NCBI GenBank assembly: GCA_002368545.1
Contig: MTSC01000028.1
Span: 248,001 to 312,000 of the forward strand
DNA from: Ramichloridium luteum
Lineage: Eukaryota > Ascomycota > Dothideomycetes > Mycosphaerellales > Dissoconiaceae
Length of the DNA stretch: 64,000 nt
Direction: 5' to 3'
Shown here: positions 10,270-22,017 of the stretch, one piece after another
How positions within the stretch are numbered: the first letter of the stretch is position 1
Layout: each line of letters begins with the position of its first letter
The notes under the pieces: model-generated
Told to the model about the DNA's origin: nothing
Databases searched by the model: none
The model's input: the letters and a program-made list of their open reading frames with translations, nothing else
Translations under genes and position numbers: made by a program

Positions 10270-11199
10270 TCATGAAATCCGAGAGGCTGCCCGCGCAAAG
10301 ATGCGCTGGTTATGCTCCGCCACTGTTTGCGCAAACCCGCGTTGTCTGTACTCAACCAGCACCTTCTGTTCCTTCGGCGTCCCATCCCAGTCTAAGCTCC
10401 AGCTGCCCTGTGAGAATCGATCCGTCGTCAGATAGTATAGCATTCGCTCGCCCGCCTCTCCGGGCTGCGTCGACGCGAAGCTCAAGAGCGGTTCCACAGC
10501 CCATCGAAATACGAATCCCAGCACGCCTGTCGCGCTACGTCCCAGAAGACCAGTGCTGACTAGGCCAGGGAACACGTGTAGGAAGGCTTGTTCGGGATAC
10601 TGTGCTGCCATTTTATCGAATGAGAGCGTCGTCATCGTTGCAACATGTGTAGCTGAGTTGACAACGGAGTAGTTCCGCTCCAGGTCAAGGTCGTCTTCGA
10701 TGAGTTGACCCTCCTGACCACCTGCAAGAACAGACAGAACGCGCGCGCGCGGGCTCAACAGGTGAGCTAAATTTTCCGCAAAACGTAGACGACCGTAGTA
10801 TCGTAGCGCCGTCGATCGGTCGAGACCATCGACAGTCTCTTCCCGACCAGAAAAGCCCACATAGCCCTGTGACATGACCAACAGGTCGATCCCGCTCGCA
10901 GGAAGATGTTTCTTGATCGCCGCTGAGACGAGGTCGATGTTGTGCAATTCGTCCACAGCCGCCTCGAGAAATGTGAATTCGCCGGCCGCATTCAATGCGC
11001 GCAGGGCGGCAAGGTCATTCTCGAACTTGGCTGCGCTTCGGCCGACGATGATCGCGCGTGGCCGAGGGATGTGTTTGGCGAAGGCTTGAAGTGTTGCTTT
11101 GCCGATGCCGCTTGTAGCGCCCACGAAAACAGCACTCATCGATTCATGGCGGTTCTTCAGCGCAACATTGGCGGCACGAACTTCAGTGATCTTGACCAT
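10270..11199 (-). CDS. Short-chain dehydrogenase/reductase, atypical
   Basis: Single exon, 309 aa. An N-terminal Rossmann fold carries the cofactor loop VGATSGIG (residues 26-33), followed by 'IIVGRS' at the end of the second strand, where a basic residue suggests NADP(H). The usual NAG motif reads 'LLVMSQG' and the strand that normally supplies the catalytic Ser is 'VLSVLAGG' (residues 154-161). The YxxxK pair expected after it is not visible: the matching stretch reads '..VVNSATHVATMT..'. This class of fungal SDR is often found near secondary-metabolite genes, but no biosynthetic core gene lies nearby. Substrate unknown; it may be a non-classical reductase or have lost activity. Confidence 0.75.
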   Translation of the reverse strand: MVKITEVRAANVALKNRHESMSAVFVGATSGIGKATLQAFAKHIPRPRAIIVGRSAAKFENDLAALRALNAAGEFTFLEAAVDELHNIDLVSAAIKKHLPASGIDLLVMSQGYVGFSGREETVDGLDRSTALRYYGRLRFAENLAHLLSPRARVLSVLAGGQEGQLIEDDLDLERNYSVVNSATHVATMTTLSFDKMAAQYPEQAFLHVFPGLVSTGLLGRSATGVLGFVFRWAVEPLLSFASTQPGEAGERMLYYLTTDRFSQGSWSLDWDGTPKEQKVLVEYRQRGFAQTVAEHNQRIFARAASRIS

Positions 11200-12175
11200 G
11201 ATTACTTGGATACTTGATTTTGGTGATGCTTGAAGATGTAGTGTGTATGTTATCGTGGTTTGTGAGATTGTAAGTAGATGGATGGTTCAGCTATTGGATT
11301 GTTGAGTGTTGATGAGAAGAATAAGGGGAATCGGAAGAAACACATCATATACTTATACTCCATTGCTCTTCTACAAATGCGACGGGATTCTACCTTGTCG
11401 TAGAGGGTCATGCTGGCATCGCGGCCGTATCGTCGACGATGATTTGAAACAGGCGAGGTCGCTTATGCTACCCCAGAGTTATGGTTGTGCCTGGAGGCTC
11501 AAGCCTCAGGCACTTTCAAGCGCGAAAATGTGGGTCGCTAAGTCCGGGCTGACCAAGCCGCACATTCGGCGTGCTCTGTCTCCGGGCTGTCACCTTCCGA
11601 AGCCCTTGTCCACCCATCGCGAAAATCGCACAGTAAAAGCAGCGCCCACCACCGACCGTCATAGAGCTGAAATGTGGCTGACCGATTTGCAACCACAGCG
11701 CCGTCGACGACACTTCTGCAACCGCACTGTTTCTCACGGTCTATTGTGGCTGGTTTCTCTCCGATCACAATCTGCATATACTTTTGAAAACACGTGGTCC
11801 ATGCAGAGTGCACGACTCAAACATATGCGCAGGAACTGTATTCGGGTACTTCAGTACTGCCGATCATTTGGTAGAAGTGATAGGGTTCGAGATCGACGCT
11901 CCTGAGCAACATCAGGCGTATATGTAAGATCTGAGAAGAGACTGCAGAACATGTTCCTTAACGTGATGACAGTGCAAGCATGCCTCATACCTTAAGCATC
12001 GTGGTACTAAGAAACAAGAATAGCGCACGGCGCCAGTATGCAGACTTGTGAGAAGAGTCACACAATCAGCTCAACTATCGGATCTACTATTGTCTTGCAT
12101 CATCGACGGGCATCCAGAGTTCCAATTGCAGCCTTGCAATTGAGCTTGAAGCTAACTGACGCAACGTCAATTCGT
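11200..12175. other. Intergenic, no supported gene
   Basis: About 1 kb between the dehydrogenase start and the 3' end of the esterase gene. It includes a 199-codon plus-strand frame (11306-11905) that is rich in Arg and His and shows no domain, signal or splice context. Open frames of this kind are common by chance in GC-rich DNA. Confidence 0.5.
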
Positions 12176-13182
12176 CTACATAAAATTGTCACGAATCGTG
12201 GTAGCTATTAACTCGCCAATTTTCTCCTGGATGACCAGCCCGGGGTGGATAAAATCGTGCCACAGGCAAGGCTTGCCGGCTAGATCCATACAATTGGCTG
12301 CGTTGGCCGGCGCTCCATACTGCTCGGGGTTCGAGAGGATGTGATCGAACGTCATAGTCGGGTCGACAACAACGAGCTCTGCCTCTGGAAAGCGACCCTG
12401 GAAGGCAGTGGCACCCATATCGAGCAGGTCATTCCAGAATCCGACCAGGCTCTCCACCTGGGAAGCCTGGGAATTTTCACCATAACCCCACGCGAAAGTC
12501 CGATGAATGGGCGGCACGAGGAGGAGGATAAACTTTCGTGCCCCGTGCTCGTATTGCCGGCCGAGGACACCGAAATAGTAGTCCACACTGGGTCGTAAGA
12601 TACCTTTCCCCGTACTCAAGTAGCGCGCATTAAACACCTGCAATGCGACATCATTGATGCCAAACCAATGAATAAAGACACTATTCTCGGATGTCCACGG
12701 TACATCAACGAGCGCTTCGAATTCGGCGTTCTGGTCGATCAGATCTTTCGGATATTGGTCGTCGGGCGGGAATGGGAAATTTCCACGTTCAACCTGGGTG
12801 TCGTTGACTGTATTGCGGCCCCAGGCGAAATTGTAACCCAGAAGCCCTTGAAACGAGGAGTTGTAGACCACTGCATCAACCCAGTTGGCACCCCCGGAGA
12901 AGGTTTCTAGCAAAGTCCATCAGTCTGATCGCTCGCAATATTTCTGGACGGCACGCCTTGATACACACTTCCCGGGAAGGCCGGATTGCCAAGAGGATTC
13001 TTCACTGAGGGGAGAGCATCATTCTTCGCGTCAAATCCAGTTGTGGAGTATGAGTCGCCGAAGACGAAAAGGTAAGACGCGGGTGGAATAGCCTCAGACG
13101 TGACCGCTTCGGGTGCAAGCGCTTCAGCGCGAGCAAAGTATATTAACGATGCCGCAGAAATGAGCAGTCTGCAAGCGCGCAT
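12176..13182 (-). CDS. Secreted SGNH/GDSL esterase, CE16-like
   Basis: Two exons, 13182-12969 and 12906-12176, with a 62-nt intron (GTGTGT..CTAG). The join gives '..NPAFPGKTFSGGANWVD..', which matches the family where the unspliced frame breaks. The product is 314 aa. Signal peptide at about residues 1-19; the catalytic Ser is Ser44 in FGDSYSTTGF; the oxyanion-site block is WFGIND; the C-terminal Asp-His pair is in HDFIHPG. All four SGNH blocks are therefore present. The FGDSY(S/T)xTGF form and the GxxWVD block point to carbohydrate esterase family 16, acetylesterases acting on plant-wall oligosaccharides. This is family inference; a lipase-like substrate is possible. Several NxS/T sites fit a secreted glycoprotein. 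Confidence 0.82.
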
Positions 13183-14648
13183 ATTTCGTTTTTAGATCAG
13201 ATCATGCTTGGTGTACCGAGGTTTCTGTATCATTATTGCCATGCGCTGGAAGTAAAGTCCATGCTTGTGTACGAGCCGATTCTTTCGCATCCAGTGCAAT
13301 CGTAGCGGGATGTATGCATTCCATCTGCGTGCGAGACGGTACGAGGTTGAGCGCGGGAAAAGGGGGCGGGCAAAGACTCGGCGGCTACGTCCGTCGGTGC
13401 ATTTTTGCGCGAACATCCACCTCAGTCGCTAAGATTGAGGAAATCAGTAGACCACTTCGTGGCCTTGCAGCAACAAAGTCCAAGTGCGTCTTCAACTGCA
13501 ATATCGAGCGAAAAGCTCCCCAACGGCCAAGTGGAAATACTTGATGTCTCCACCAGAGGCTTTAATTGGCAGCCGGGCAGCAATTTCTCACGTCAGTCAA
13601 GAATGGAGCCCCGCCGACCGGGTGTCAGCACGTTGAACATGATATCTCCGCACTCCACACCATAACCCCCCTGCGAAAGCCAATTGTGAAAGTAGAGATC
13701 TAGACCGCGCGCGGGACTTTTGGCATAGCGTCCACATCTAGGCACCTAGGCACGTGCTAGGCTATGTAGTCCGCCAAACGCGCGCCTCTTGGTTGTGGAG
13801 GCGCGAACGCTTCCCCATCCGTGCAACGCTGAGGCATGAGGCATCAGCACTTGTCACACACTCTTCAAGCCCAAACGATGATCATCTCGCCAGATGGCTG
13901 CGATGGCGCACACACCCGAGGCAAGTTGCGCGCTCTTATCTTTGTCGGGCGACGGCCCCTCTGATCTTCAACGGGAGGCGTCAATGGAGAGCGGGAGGCG
14001 CTCGAACGGCGCACGCCACGCGACTTCTGGCGGGCAGCTTATCCCTGCATGCCGATCAAGGGCGATCAACGATCTTTCACGACTCCAGGTCGGTGTCTGA
14101 AACTCTCCAGGCCATGATGCGAACCAATGAACGTCGACGGCCTCGACACCGCATTCCGCATTACGCGTGGCCACTGGCTGGTTGATGCCTCTCGCTCGTC
14201 GATTCGGAGCTGCTACTGCGACCTTATCCTGCACCATTGAGGCACGCCAGGAACATGCCCTGTCAGTCAGGGACCCTGTCAGTCAGGGACAGGCTCGCTT
14301 GTGATAGCCTTCTCACGTCCGCAGCGCCCGTTGGTCCAACTTGGTGGCAACAAGATCCTTGTCATGTGTCATCGTCTAGCCTCGGAGCGACGCTCAGGAT
14401 GCGCAAAATCTGCACATTTCGACTGTCGCCTTCCCCGGGGTTGGTGGGGGAGAGACCTGTCTGACCGTTGACGGATAAGAGCCTTGCAATTGATCAGTGA
14501 GATGGATCGACGTGGCATTCGTTGATAAGAAGGCATCAGCGCCCAGGTTTTTCCAACGCTCCCTTGCCTACCGACAAGATCAAGATCAAATCTGGGCCGT
14601 CCTTTCAAGTCAACGGCACGAATCATCCACTCACAGAACCTGATCAAG
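13183..14648. other. Intergenic with a short tandem palindromic repeat
   Basis: About 1.5 kb between the divergent esterase gene and the small secreted protein gene. The frames here (for example 13754-14185, plus) have no domain or signal and overlap others. The only clear structure is the tandem repeat at 14258-14289. The flanks should hold both promoters. Confidence 0.5.
14258..14289. repeat. Two perfect 16-bp direct repeats, each palindromic
   Basis: The unit CCCTGTCAGTCAGGGA occurs twice head to tail with no spacer. Each unit is itself an inverted repeat (CCCTG..CAGGG), so either could form a small hairpin or bind a dimeric protein. It lies about 360 bp upstream of the small secreted protein's start codon. 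Confidence 0.6.
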
Positions 14649-15198
14649 ATGCAGTTCAAGCAAATCGTACTGGCCCTTGGCTTGTGGGCCGCCGCCGGTC
14701 AGACCGCAGCTGTCTCAGCACCCAGCGGATCTCTGGTCTCCACTCCAGCATCAGCTGCGCCCTCCGCCTTGCCATCCGTCTCAGGATTGCCTGCCCGCAA
14801 GCGGCATGTCCTTCCTCGCCGGGCTCTTGCATCGGCATCGGTTTCCAGCGCGCTGCCGTCCGTCGTCCCGTCTGTGTCGGCCATTTCTTCCGCATCGGCC
14901 ATCTCCTCAGCTTCGGCCATCTCCACCATCAGCGTCGCACCCTCTGCAGCACCGTCTGCGATCCCCCGCGCCGTTCCAGCACGCCGCCGCGGTCTGGCGC
15001 TTCGACAGGAAGTCTCGTCCGGAAGCGTCAGCCTCTTGCCCTCGGCTGCGCCATCATCGCTGCCGATCCCATCTGGCACGGTCTCTATCCGTAAGTTCAT
15101 TGTTGACAACTGTCGTCTCTCCTCGATAAGTTCCCTTTCCTGACACATCATAGCCCCGGTAGCATCCATCTCTGCTCTGCCCCGGCGCCGTGTCTAAG
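14649..15198 (+). CDS. Small secreted Ser/Ala-rich protein with dibasic sites
   Basis: Two exons, 14649-15090 and 15155-15198, with a 64-nt intron (GTAAGT..ATAG). Splicing replaces an out-of-character tail by '..SIPPVASISALPRRRV', in keeping with the rest. The 161-aa product has a clear signal peptide (about 1-21) and is then almost wholly Ser, Ala, Pro and Val. An internal repeat 'ISSASA' lies at about 79-91. Four basic clusters punctuate it: RKR 50-52, RR 57-58, RRR 112-114 and RRR 158-160, all good Kex2 sites. No cysteines occur in the mature part. No known domain. It could be a wall or surface protein, or a precursor cut into peptides; the sequence does not decide. Confidence 0.7.
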
Positions 15199-16547
15199 GC
15201 ACGAACATCAAGTTTAAAGCTTGATAGCATCGAACAAGTCGTACTAGACAAGAGACGACTGTCAGAGATAAGCCACCATATTTGGATCCTTGAATGACTA
15301 CGCCGTGGCGGTGGCAATGATGACCAGATCGTCATCAATGCCATGTTCACGACCTGCATTGCTACTGCCCGGGGCTTCGAACTTCACTTTTGCCGTACGC
15401 AAGTTCGACGACTGACTTCCCATCACTCTCCGTGGCATGAATCAAGATTGAACGCACCAATACTGATTTCATATCAGACTAGCTACACGTTATACCCGGC
15501 ATGATATCGCCACAAATGTGAACCTCGTCCCGCGACGATGATCCTCTACCAACACTACCAAGTAGACACATCGATGCATATTTGTCTTGAACATGAACTA
15601 TTTCTAAGCTCATGCCATGTGAACGTGATTCAGTCCGATGTCTGTAAAGCTGAAATGCTTCACGCATAGAATCATACGTGGGGAACCTTGTACGCAGCCT
15701 TATCTTGCATGTTCAAACACCTCTGTGAGAAGACTCTCGGACGTTAGTGGACAGCTCATCCCTGCACCTCCAGCCGTACAGCGTCAGGCTGATGCATGCG
15801 TAACCGATGTCCCGCGAATTTGCCTCGTCGGGCAGGAGATGCAAGGCACCCGTCTCTTGTCTGTATGTGGCCCTCTGCAGAACCACCCAGACGCCATGCG
15901 TTTCGAGAACATGGAAGTGATGCCGTTGAGCTTCTGTCATATTTGATCAATTATATATCTTCTGGAGATAATCTCCGACCGCTTCCTATCTGGACACGGT
16001 CGGGATCAACCCCCGGAGCACGGATCAACGGCCGGACGACTTCGCGGCCGCCGGTTCCGTTCGCAGCACAAAACGGTGAAGGATAGTTTCGTGAATGCAT
16101 ACTGTACACATGCGTCTATCTATCTTAGCTCAATCGAGATCCTGCTGGAGCACCACGCGCTCCCGTCGATCGGGCAGTGACGTTGTACCGGCAACCGACA
16201 ACACCGTCATCGCTCATCTCTGCATCCACCATCTCGTCACTGTATTTTCTTGCGGTGGGGGAGATCGAAAATGAAACACAAGCGGGCGATCACTTCCCAC
16301 TTCTAACAAATCGCGCATGCAGATGCAAAGCACCAATGGCGGCCCTCTTGACTACGCAAACACGGCCAGCCCAGCCGATTTGCTGACGAAGCGGTTTGTC
16401 CTGCGGCGCCGCCAAATATCCAGCCAATTTGAGATGTGAAGGGAGGACATGATCCATTACTCCTTCTCCTTTTTGATTCATCGCCGGAAGCATGGCTTCC
16501 AGCCCGACATTTTGATGCATGGCCAGCCGTTGATGACCATTCATCGT
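15199..16547. other. Intergenic, no supported gene
   Basis: About 1.35 kb between the small secreted protein gene and the 3' end of the isocitrate dehydrogenase gene. Only frames under about 105 codons are present and none is credible. No repeat or RNA gene recognised. Confidence 0.5.
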
Positions 16548-17910
16548 CTATTTGAAGTTTTCGATCACGGCAGCGGCGTATTCGTGAGTCTTGGCCTTGC
16601 CGCCAAGGTCGCCAGTGATCGTCTGTAAAGGAATCATCATGTCAGTCACTTTGCAACACGAATATATCATTTGAGATCAAAGCATGCACGTACCTTGCCC
16701 TCAGCCAGCGTCTTGAAGATGGCTGCTTGGATCTTGTCGGCGTGGGAGTAGAGACCCATGTGCTGGAGCATCATGATCGAGCTCAGCAGCAGCGCAGTGG
16801 GGTTAGCGAGGCCCTTGCCAGCAATGTCAGGAGCGGAACCGTGAACGGCCTCGAAGATGGAGCACTCGTCACCAATATTGCCGGAGGGAGTAAGACCAAG
16901 ACCACCGATCAGACCAGCACACATGTCACTGAGAATGTCACCATACAGGTTGGGCATGACCAGCACCTTGTCGGCGTACGGCGTCGGGTCCGTAACGATC
17001 TTCAGGCATGCGTTATCTAGCAGCTCGGCGTCGAACTCGACGTTCGGGAACTCCTTGGAGATGTCGCGCGCCAGGTTGAGGAACAGACCATCGGACATCT
17101 TCATGATGGTGGCCTTGTGGACAACTCGCAGCTTGGGCTTGCCGACGTCCTGTGCATACTGGAAGGCAAAGCGGAGCACGCGCTCACTGGCCTCGCGAGT
17201 GATGAGCTTGATGGACTGCACCACACCGTCGACGACGACGTGCTCAATGCCGGAGTACTCGCCCTCGGTGTTCTCTCGGATCAGGACAGTGTCGACATTG
17301 TCGTATGGCGTCTTGTAGCCCGCAATGCTCTTGCAAGGCCGCACGTTGGCGAAGAGGTTGAAGGTCCGGCGCAAAGTCAAGTTCAGTGAAACGTGACCCT
17401 TGCCAATTGGCGTGGCAAGAGGGCCCTTCAAGGCGACGAAGTTGCGGTGGATCGAGTCGATGGCTTCGTCGGGAATGACAGTCTTGCCATCCTTGAGGGT
17501 AGGCGTAACATCGACTGACTCCCACTTGATCGGTACATCGGCGGCGGAGAAGATGTCCTTGACAGATTGGGAGATCTCGGGTCCAATACCGTCACCCTCA
17601 ATCAAAGTGACGGTGTATTTTCCCTGTTATCCCAGGTCAGACGATGCACTTCCTGAGAGTGCGTCGCGATTTGTATTCTTACATCACTGCCTTTGGTACC
17701 CTTGAACTTGGCAACCTTGTCGTCTGAAGCTGTGGCTGCGTACGTTCGTAGTTGCGACTGCGACAGCTATCTCGTCAACAAATCTGTCCCTGATCCAATG
17801 ATCCTCGACTCTTATTCTTTTATGCGCACCTGAACGAATGCGGGTCTGAATTGGCAAATTTGTCGCAGAGACTGGCGTGCAGGAGCCGCACGGAAGCAGC
17901 TGGCCAACAT
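16548..17910 (-). CDS. IDH2: Mitochondrial NAD-dependent isocitrate dehydrogenase subunit 2
   Basis: Four exons: 17910-17830, 17766-17683, 17623-16694 and 16622-16548, with introns of 63, 59 and 71 nt. The 389-aa product converts isocitrate to 2-oxoglutarate in the citric acid cycle as part of a heteromer with IDH1. The first exon encodes an Arg-rich amphipathic leader (MLASCFRAAPARQ..) and the second ends it with 'LRTYAATAS', a typical mitochondrial presequence. The core has GDGIGPEI, 'SLNLTLRRTFNLFANVRP', 'RENTEGEYSGIEH' and 'NLYGDILSDMCAGLIGGLG', all matching the IDH2-type rather than the IDH1-type subunit. The last exon supplies the conserved end 'TGDLGGKAKTHEYAAAVIENF'. It shares a 691-bp promoter region with SEC5 on the other strand. 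Confidence 0.93.
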
Positions 17911-18601
17911 GTTGCTGTCGGGTGTGGAGCTCTCGAAGAAGTACGACGTCGCTGCCTGCAGCTATATTAAAGCGGAGACCTGCTGGCGACTATGCCGGCG
18001 GAGCAGAGCAGTGTTGGAGGGCGAACAAGGTGGTAGAGATGGTGATGTTGGTGAGCAAAAGCTCGAGGTTGGAGCTGGGCGGCTCTGAGAACAAAAGCAA
18101 GCGGAGATTGGCGAAGGAAGCCCAGCTTCCGGCCAAGCGGCTTCTATCGGCTAACGACGAATGCGTGATGTCGTATCTACAGTATGCACATCCCACGCAA
18201 ACACAACTACCTAATCCACAGAAAACGTCCCAGTGTTGATATTTCGACTCCATCTTTCTCCGATATCACTGAACTTTTGCACACGAGTAGAATCCGTCCC
18301 GTTCACAATATGTTGTCTTGCATTTTTTCTCTTTTGTTTTTCACTTCAGCGGCATTATCGGCGCAATGCTCCTAAAGCGGAACCCTCCACGCAGCCACCG
18401 GCGGCTAGCCACATGGAGGGCTTCGGCGCCTCAGGCATTAAGAATCGCGGACATAGCTTCATTGGCTGGACGATTGGCCTGAAGCTGAATATGCTACGCC
18501 TAACCCGCGTTCGCAACTACCACCGCCGGCAGCGCTGCCTCTAACGCGATATCTTCTCGGTGTCTCGCGACTGAGAGGCAGACGGTTCGCTCTCCCTCAC
18601 G
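17911..18601. promoter_or_regulatory. Bidirectional promoter region, IDH2 / SEC5
   Basis: The 691 bp between two divergently transcribed housekeeping genes. It holds only short frames without features, and no TATA box at a convincing distance from either start, which is usual for constitutive fungal genes. Confidence 0.4.
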
Positions 18602-21600
18602 ATGCCAATCTCAGCAGAGCGAGAGCGCATTCTGCTTAACCAGTATCATCTCACCACCCTCTACCCAACCGAGTGGCCCCAAGAGCACGACGAGGATGCT
18701 TCCGACGACGACGACGATGACGATGCCGGCGACAATGTTGTCACCGGCAAAGGTCGCCATGCCCGATCTACCTCCGTGAACTCGCGCTTCCAGAAGATCA
18801 ACCGCCATGCGAGCATGCACTCCTCCATCACCAGCAAGCAAAGCAAAGAAGCCGGCGTGCAAAAGGATGAACCAGATGCTCTGGGTATGGCGCCCAGTGT
18901 CGCAGCTGAGCTGCGCAAGCGTGGCCTGGCCATCGACGAGAACCTGAGCCTGCGACACCGCTTCATGCTCAGCTCGACAACCTTCAACCCATCCCTGTAC
19001 CTCGCGCAAGTTCATCAACATACCAGTACTGCTGATCTGTTGCGCGGCCTTGACTTCCTCAGTCGCAGCATTGAGCAAAAGTCTGCTTCGCTCAAGGTTC
19101 TAGTGGAGAGCAACTTCGAGCGTTTCGTGCGCGCCAAGGCCACCATCGACTCCGTCTACACTGAAATGCGCACACAGGGTGTCGAAGCACCGACCTCCCC
19201 AGTGCCCTCCAATCCGAATTTGAGACCACACGGGCGCCATGCCAGTCGCGGCCAGACGCATTTCCGGAACACTAGCGGACCATTCGGCTCACAATCGCGC
19301 ATGTCTGTCACCCAGCCAGACAAAAAGAAGACAGCCTTGACAAAAGAGTCGGAATATGGTGTAGCAGGTATCAAAGCACCCCTTCAGGAACTCGCTATCA
19401 AAGCAGAAGAAGTCTGGGGACCGGCTCTGGGAGGACGGGAGAAAGAAGAGACACTCAAGGCTGTCATGAGCGCTCTAGAACAGCACAAGGATATATTCCG
19501 GCTCAGCGGGACAATTCACGAGAGCATCAAAAAGAACGACTACGATTCCGTCATTGAAGCTTATAGACAAGCGAAGCAGCATGTGGAGAAGGCAAAACGC
19601 ATTGCTCTGGCCGCGCAAGACCAAGAAATAGTGCTCGGCGATGCCGATGTCAATCAGATCATTGTCACCGCTAGAATGTGGCATGATGTCACAGTTCAAA
19701 TCGATGAGTTCAGAAACGATGCCTGGAAGCGCCTGAAGAATTCTCACGGTCGGAGACCTGCAGCCATTGGGACCGAGGGTGCCGACAAAGAACAGCACAT
19801 GGAGCTCATTGGGCTACTTCTGCAGCTCGGCGTTGACGAGAATCCGATCTGGGAATGGATCAATAGCCGCTACCTGTACCTGAAGGACAAAATCGCACGA
19901 TCCTTCGAACGAAGTCGGATCGAAATCGAGATTCAGCGCCGCAAGCTCAGCAACAACACCAAGATCGATAATGACGCTTTGGCAAGGCATCTGCGTTCCG
20001 CTTCGAGCTTGCCTGGAACTTTGTTTCTGCATCGCCGCGATAGCGTTCGGGACATGGACTCGCCCGCTGTTATTGCATTCTGGGAAAAGGTCCAAGCCGC
20101 TCTGACAGCATTTTTATCATCATCAACCGGCGTCTTTGGTGAAGTTCTAGAGTGGTGGGCTACAGCTCAGTCTTTCATCAACAACCAAGCCCAGAAGTCC
20201 TTCCCCGTCGGAGTTTTCGCAGCCGGTCTGGAGCACCTCGAGCTTGACCCTGACCACATTCAGAACATCCGAGCTGGCGCAGTGCAACTTCTTAATCTCA
20301 TCCGGGACAATGTCTCGGCATTCTTCGCTGATCCGCCTGTAGATGATCTGAGCGAGCTATATAGTCCGATCCCGCCGACTCCGGTCTCACCTGGGTCAGC
20401 ACGATCGCCAACCTCGCGCAAGGGTCTCGGCTTCGACCTTGCTGCAGTACCGCCATTGAAACCGTCGTCACAGCAGCGGGATGGTGCCTCGGAAAAGTTC
20501 GCGTTCTGGGCGCCAGGTAGCAATTCACTTTCCAGTTCACACTATCTTGCACGCCTTCTGGCACTCGTCGGAAGTGCTGCCGGTGAAATGGCTGGTCTCC
20601 AGTTGGTGCAGAGCAACACTGGCGGTGTTGAGCCCCTAAAGGTACTGGTCGGATTGGTCCGAGAGCGATGTATCGCCGCTCTTTGCGCGGCATGGTTGGT
20701 CGATGCTGAGCGCAGCCGCGCGCTCGAGACATGGCACCGTCATCCAGAGCGACGCGACCTAACACTATTACCCGCTGCGTTTGAAGCGTGGATGGAACGC
20801 GTGTTGTCGAACGTCCAAAAGCTGGCATACGTGGCTGAAGCAAAGAACTCGGGCGAGGTTGTGTTCCCTCCGCCACTCAAATTACTCGGGGTTGTGCGCA
20901 GCACTTTCGTCACTGGTCTTTACAAGGCGCTGAGTGGCATGGTGGAGAATGCCGAAGGGAAAGGTCGGAAAGGCGGCGACAGCGCCAATGACGGCGATGA
21001 TCCCGAAGGGAACGTCGTGGTGAAGCGGCACGGTGGTGCTGCGGCAGCTCGCCGTGTAGTTGGTGTGACGGGAACAGAAGAGCTTACTACTGGTGGTTTG
21101 ATGATGGAGGCGGTGGACGGCGATGACAGGGTAAGTTCCCTCACCTGAAGCTTCCCACGACATGTGTCGTCGTCTCCTACTCGAGTTTATACTGACTGCA
21201 GCTTGCACAGAGCGTTCGCCTCCTCCTCACGCTGTCCAACTTTGCGCACTTGCGCACGACCGCCATCCCGCGGTTGATCACACACTTCGAGGCCCTGTTC
21301 AGCGTCAAGCTTACCGATGAGAGCAAGACCTTGCGCGACGTCCTTGCGCAGATCGATGCACGGCTCTTCCAGTCCTACACGGCACCGACCGATGCCACCC
21401 TGGCGGAGATCATCCGCAACGGCATCTCCAGCCCAACCTGGTCCGCGGGACCATCAAACCCAACCTACAAGCCGCGGGACGTGCGCCCCTACATCTACGA
21501 TGCCCTGCTGGCGCTGGTCCTCGTGCACGCCGAGATCTCCAGCACGCTGCCGACCTCCTCCGCCCCACAAACAGCATCTTCTTCTTCCTCTTCATCATCC

Positions 21601-22017
21601 TCATCCGCAGCAGCAGCCTCACAACCCTCGACCCTGACGACGATCCTCACACATCACCTCCTGCACGCTAGTCGCGCGCTGCTCGCGGCCCTGCGCGCCC
21701 GCCCGCGCTTCACCCTCGCGGACTTGATCCAAGCGACGCTGGACGTGGAGTTCTTCGCGCAGACGCTGCAGGCGTATGCCACGCCGGCGGCCTCAACGGC
21801 GCAGAGCGACGCTTATTTGGCCATGGACGAGCGCACGGACCATGACGCTCGCACGGCGCTGCAGGCGCAGCTGCCGGAGATGAAGGCCGTGTTGAAGCGC
21901 CTTAAGGAGGGCACGCGCGGTGAATTCGCCTGCTTCCGCCCCAGCGCAGCCGAGAAGAGCGAGCGGCGCGAGCGTGGCCGGGAGCGAGGAGGGACGGATA
22001 GTGGTGGCCCGAGGTAG
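18602..22017 (+). CDS. SEC5: Exocyst complex component Sec5
   Basis: Two exons, 18602-21130 and 21202-22017, with a 71-nt intron (GTAAGT..GCAG) that joins '..DGDDR' to 'LAQSVRLLLTLSNFAHL..'. The 1114-aa product is a subunit of the exocyst, which tethers secretory vesicles to the plasma membrane at growing tips and septa. The N-terminus has the family's 'LLNQYHL..YPTEWP' segment, then an acidic run of Asp (near residue 38) coded by a GAC/GAT repeat. The conserved 'RHRFMLSSTTFNPSLYLAQVH' and 'ADLLRGLDFLSRSIEQKSASLKVLVESNFERFV' stretches at about 120-185 identify Sec5. Helical-rod sequence follows. Ser-rich and poly-Gly/Glu insertions appear late and the C-terminus ends in an Arg/Glu-rich tail. 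Confidence 0.9.

Noticed and set aside
11306..11905. 199-codon plus-strand frame
   Set aside because: Composition dominated by Arg, His and Ser without any motif; likely chance in the gap between two genes.
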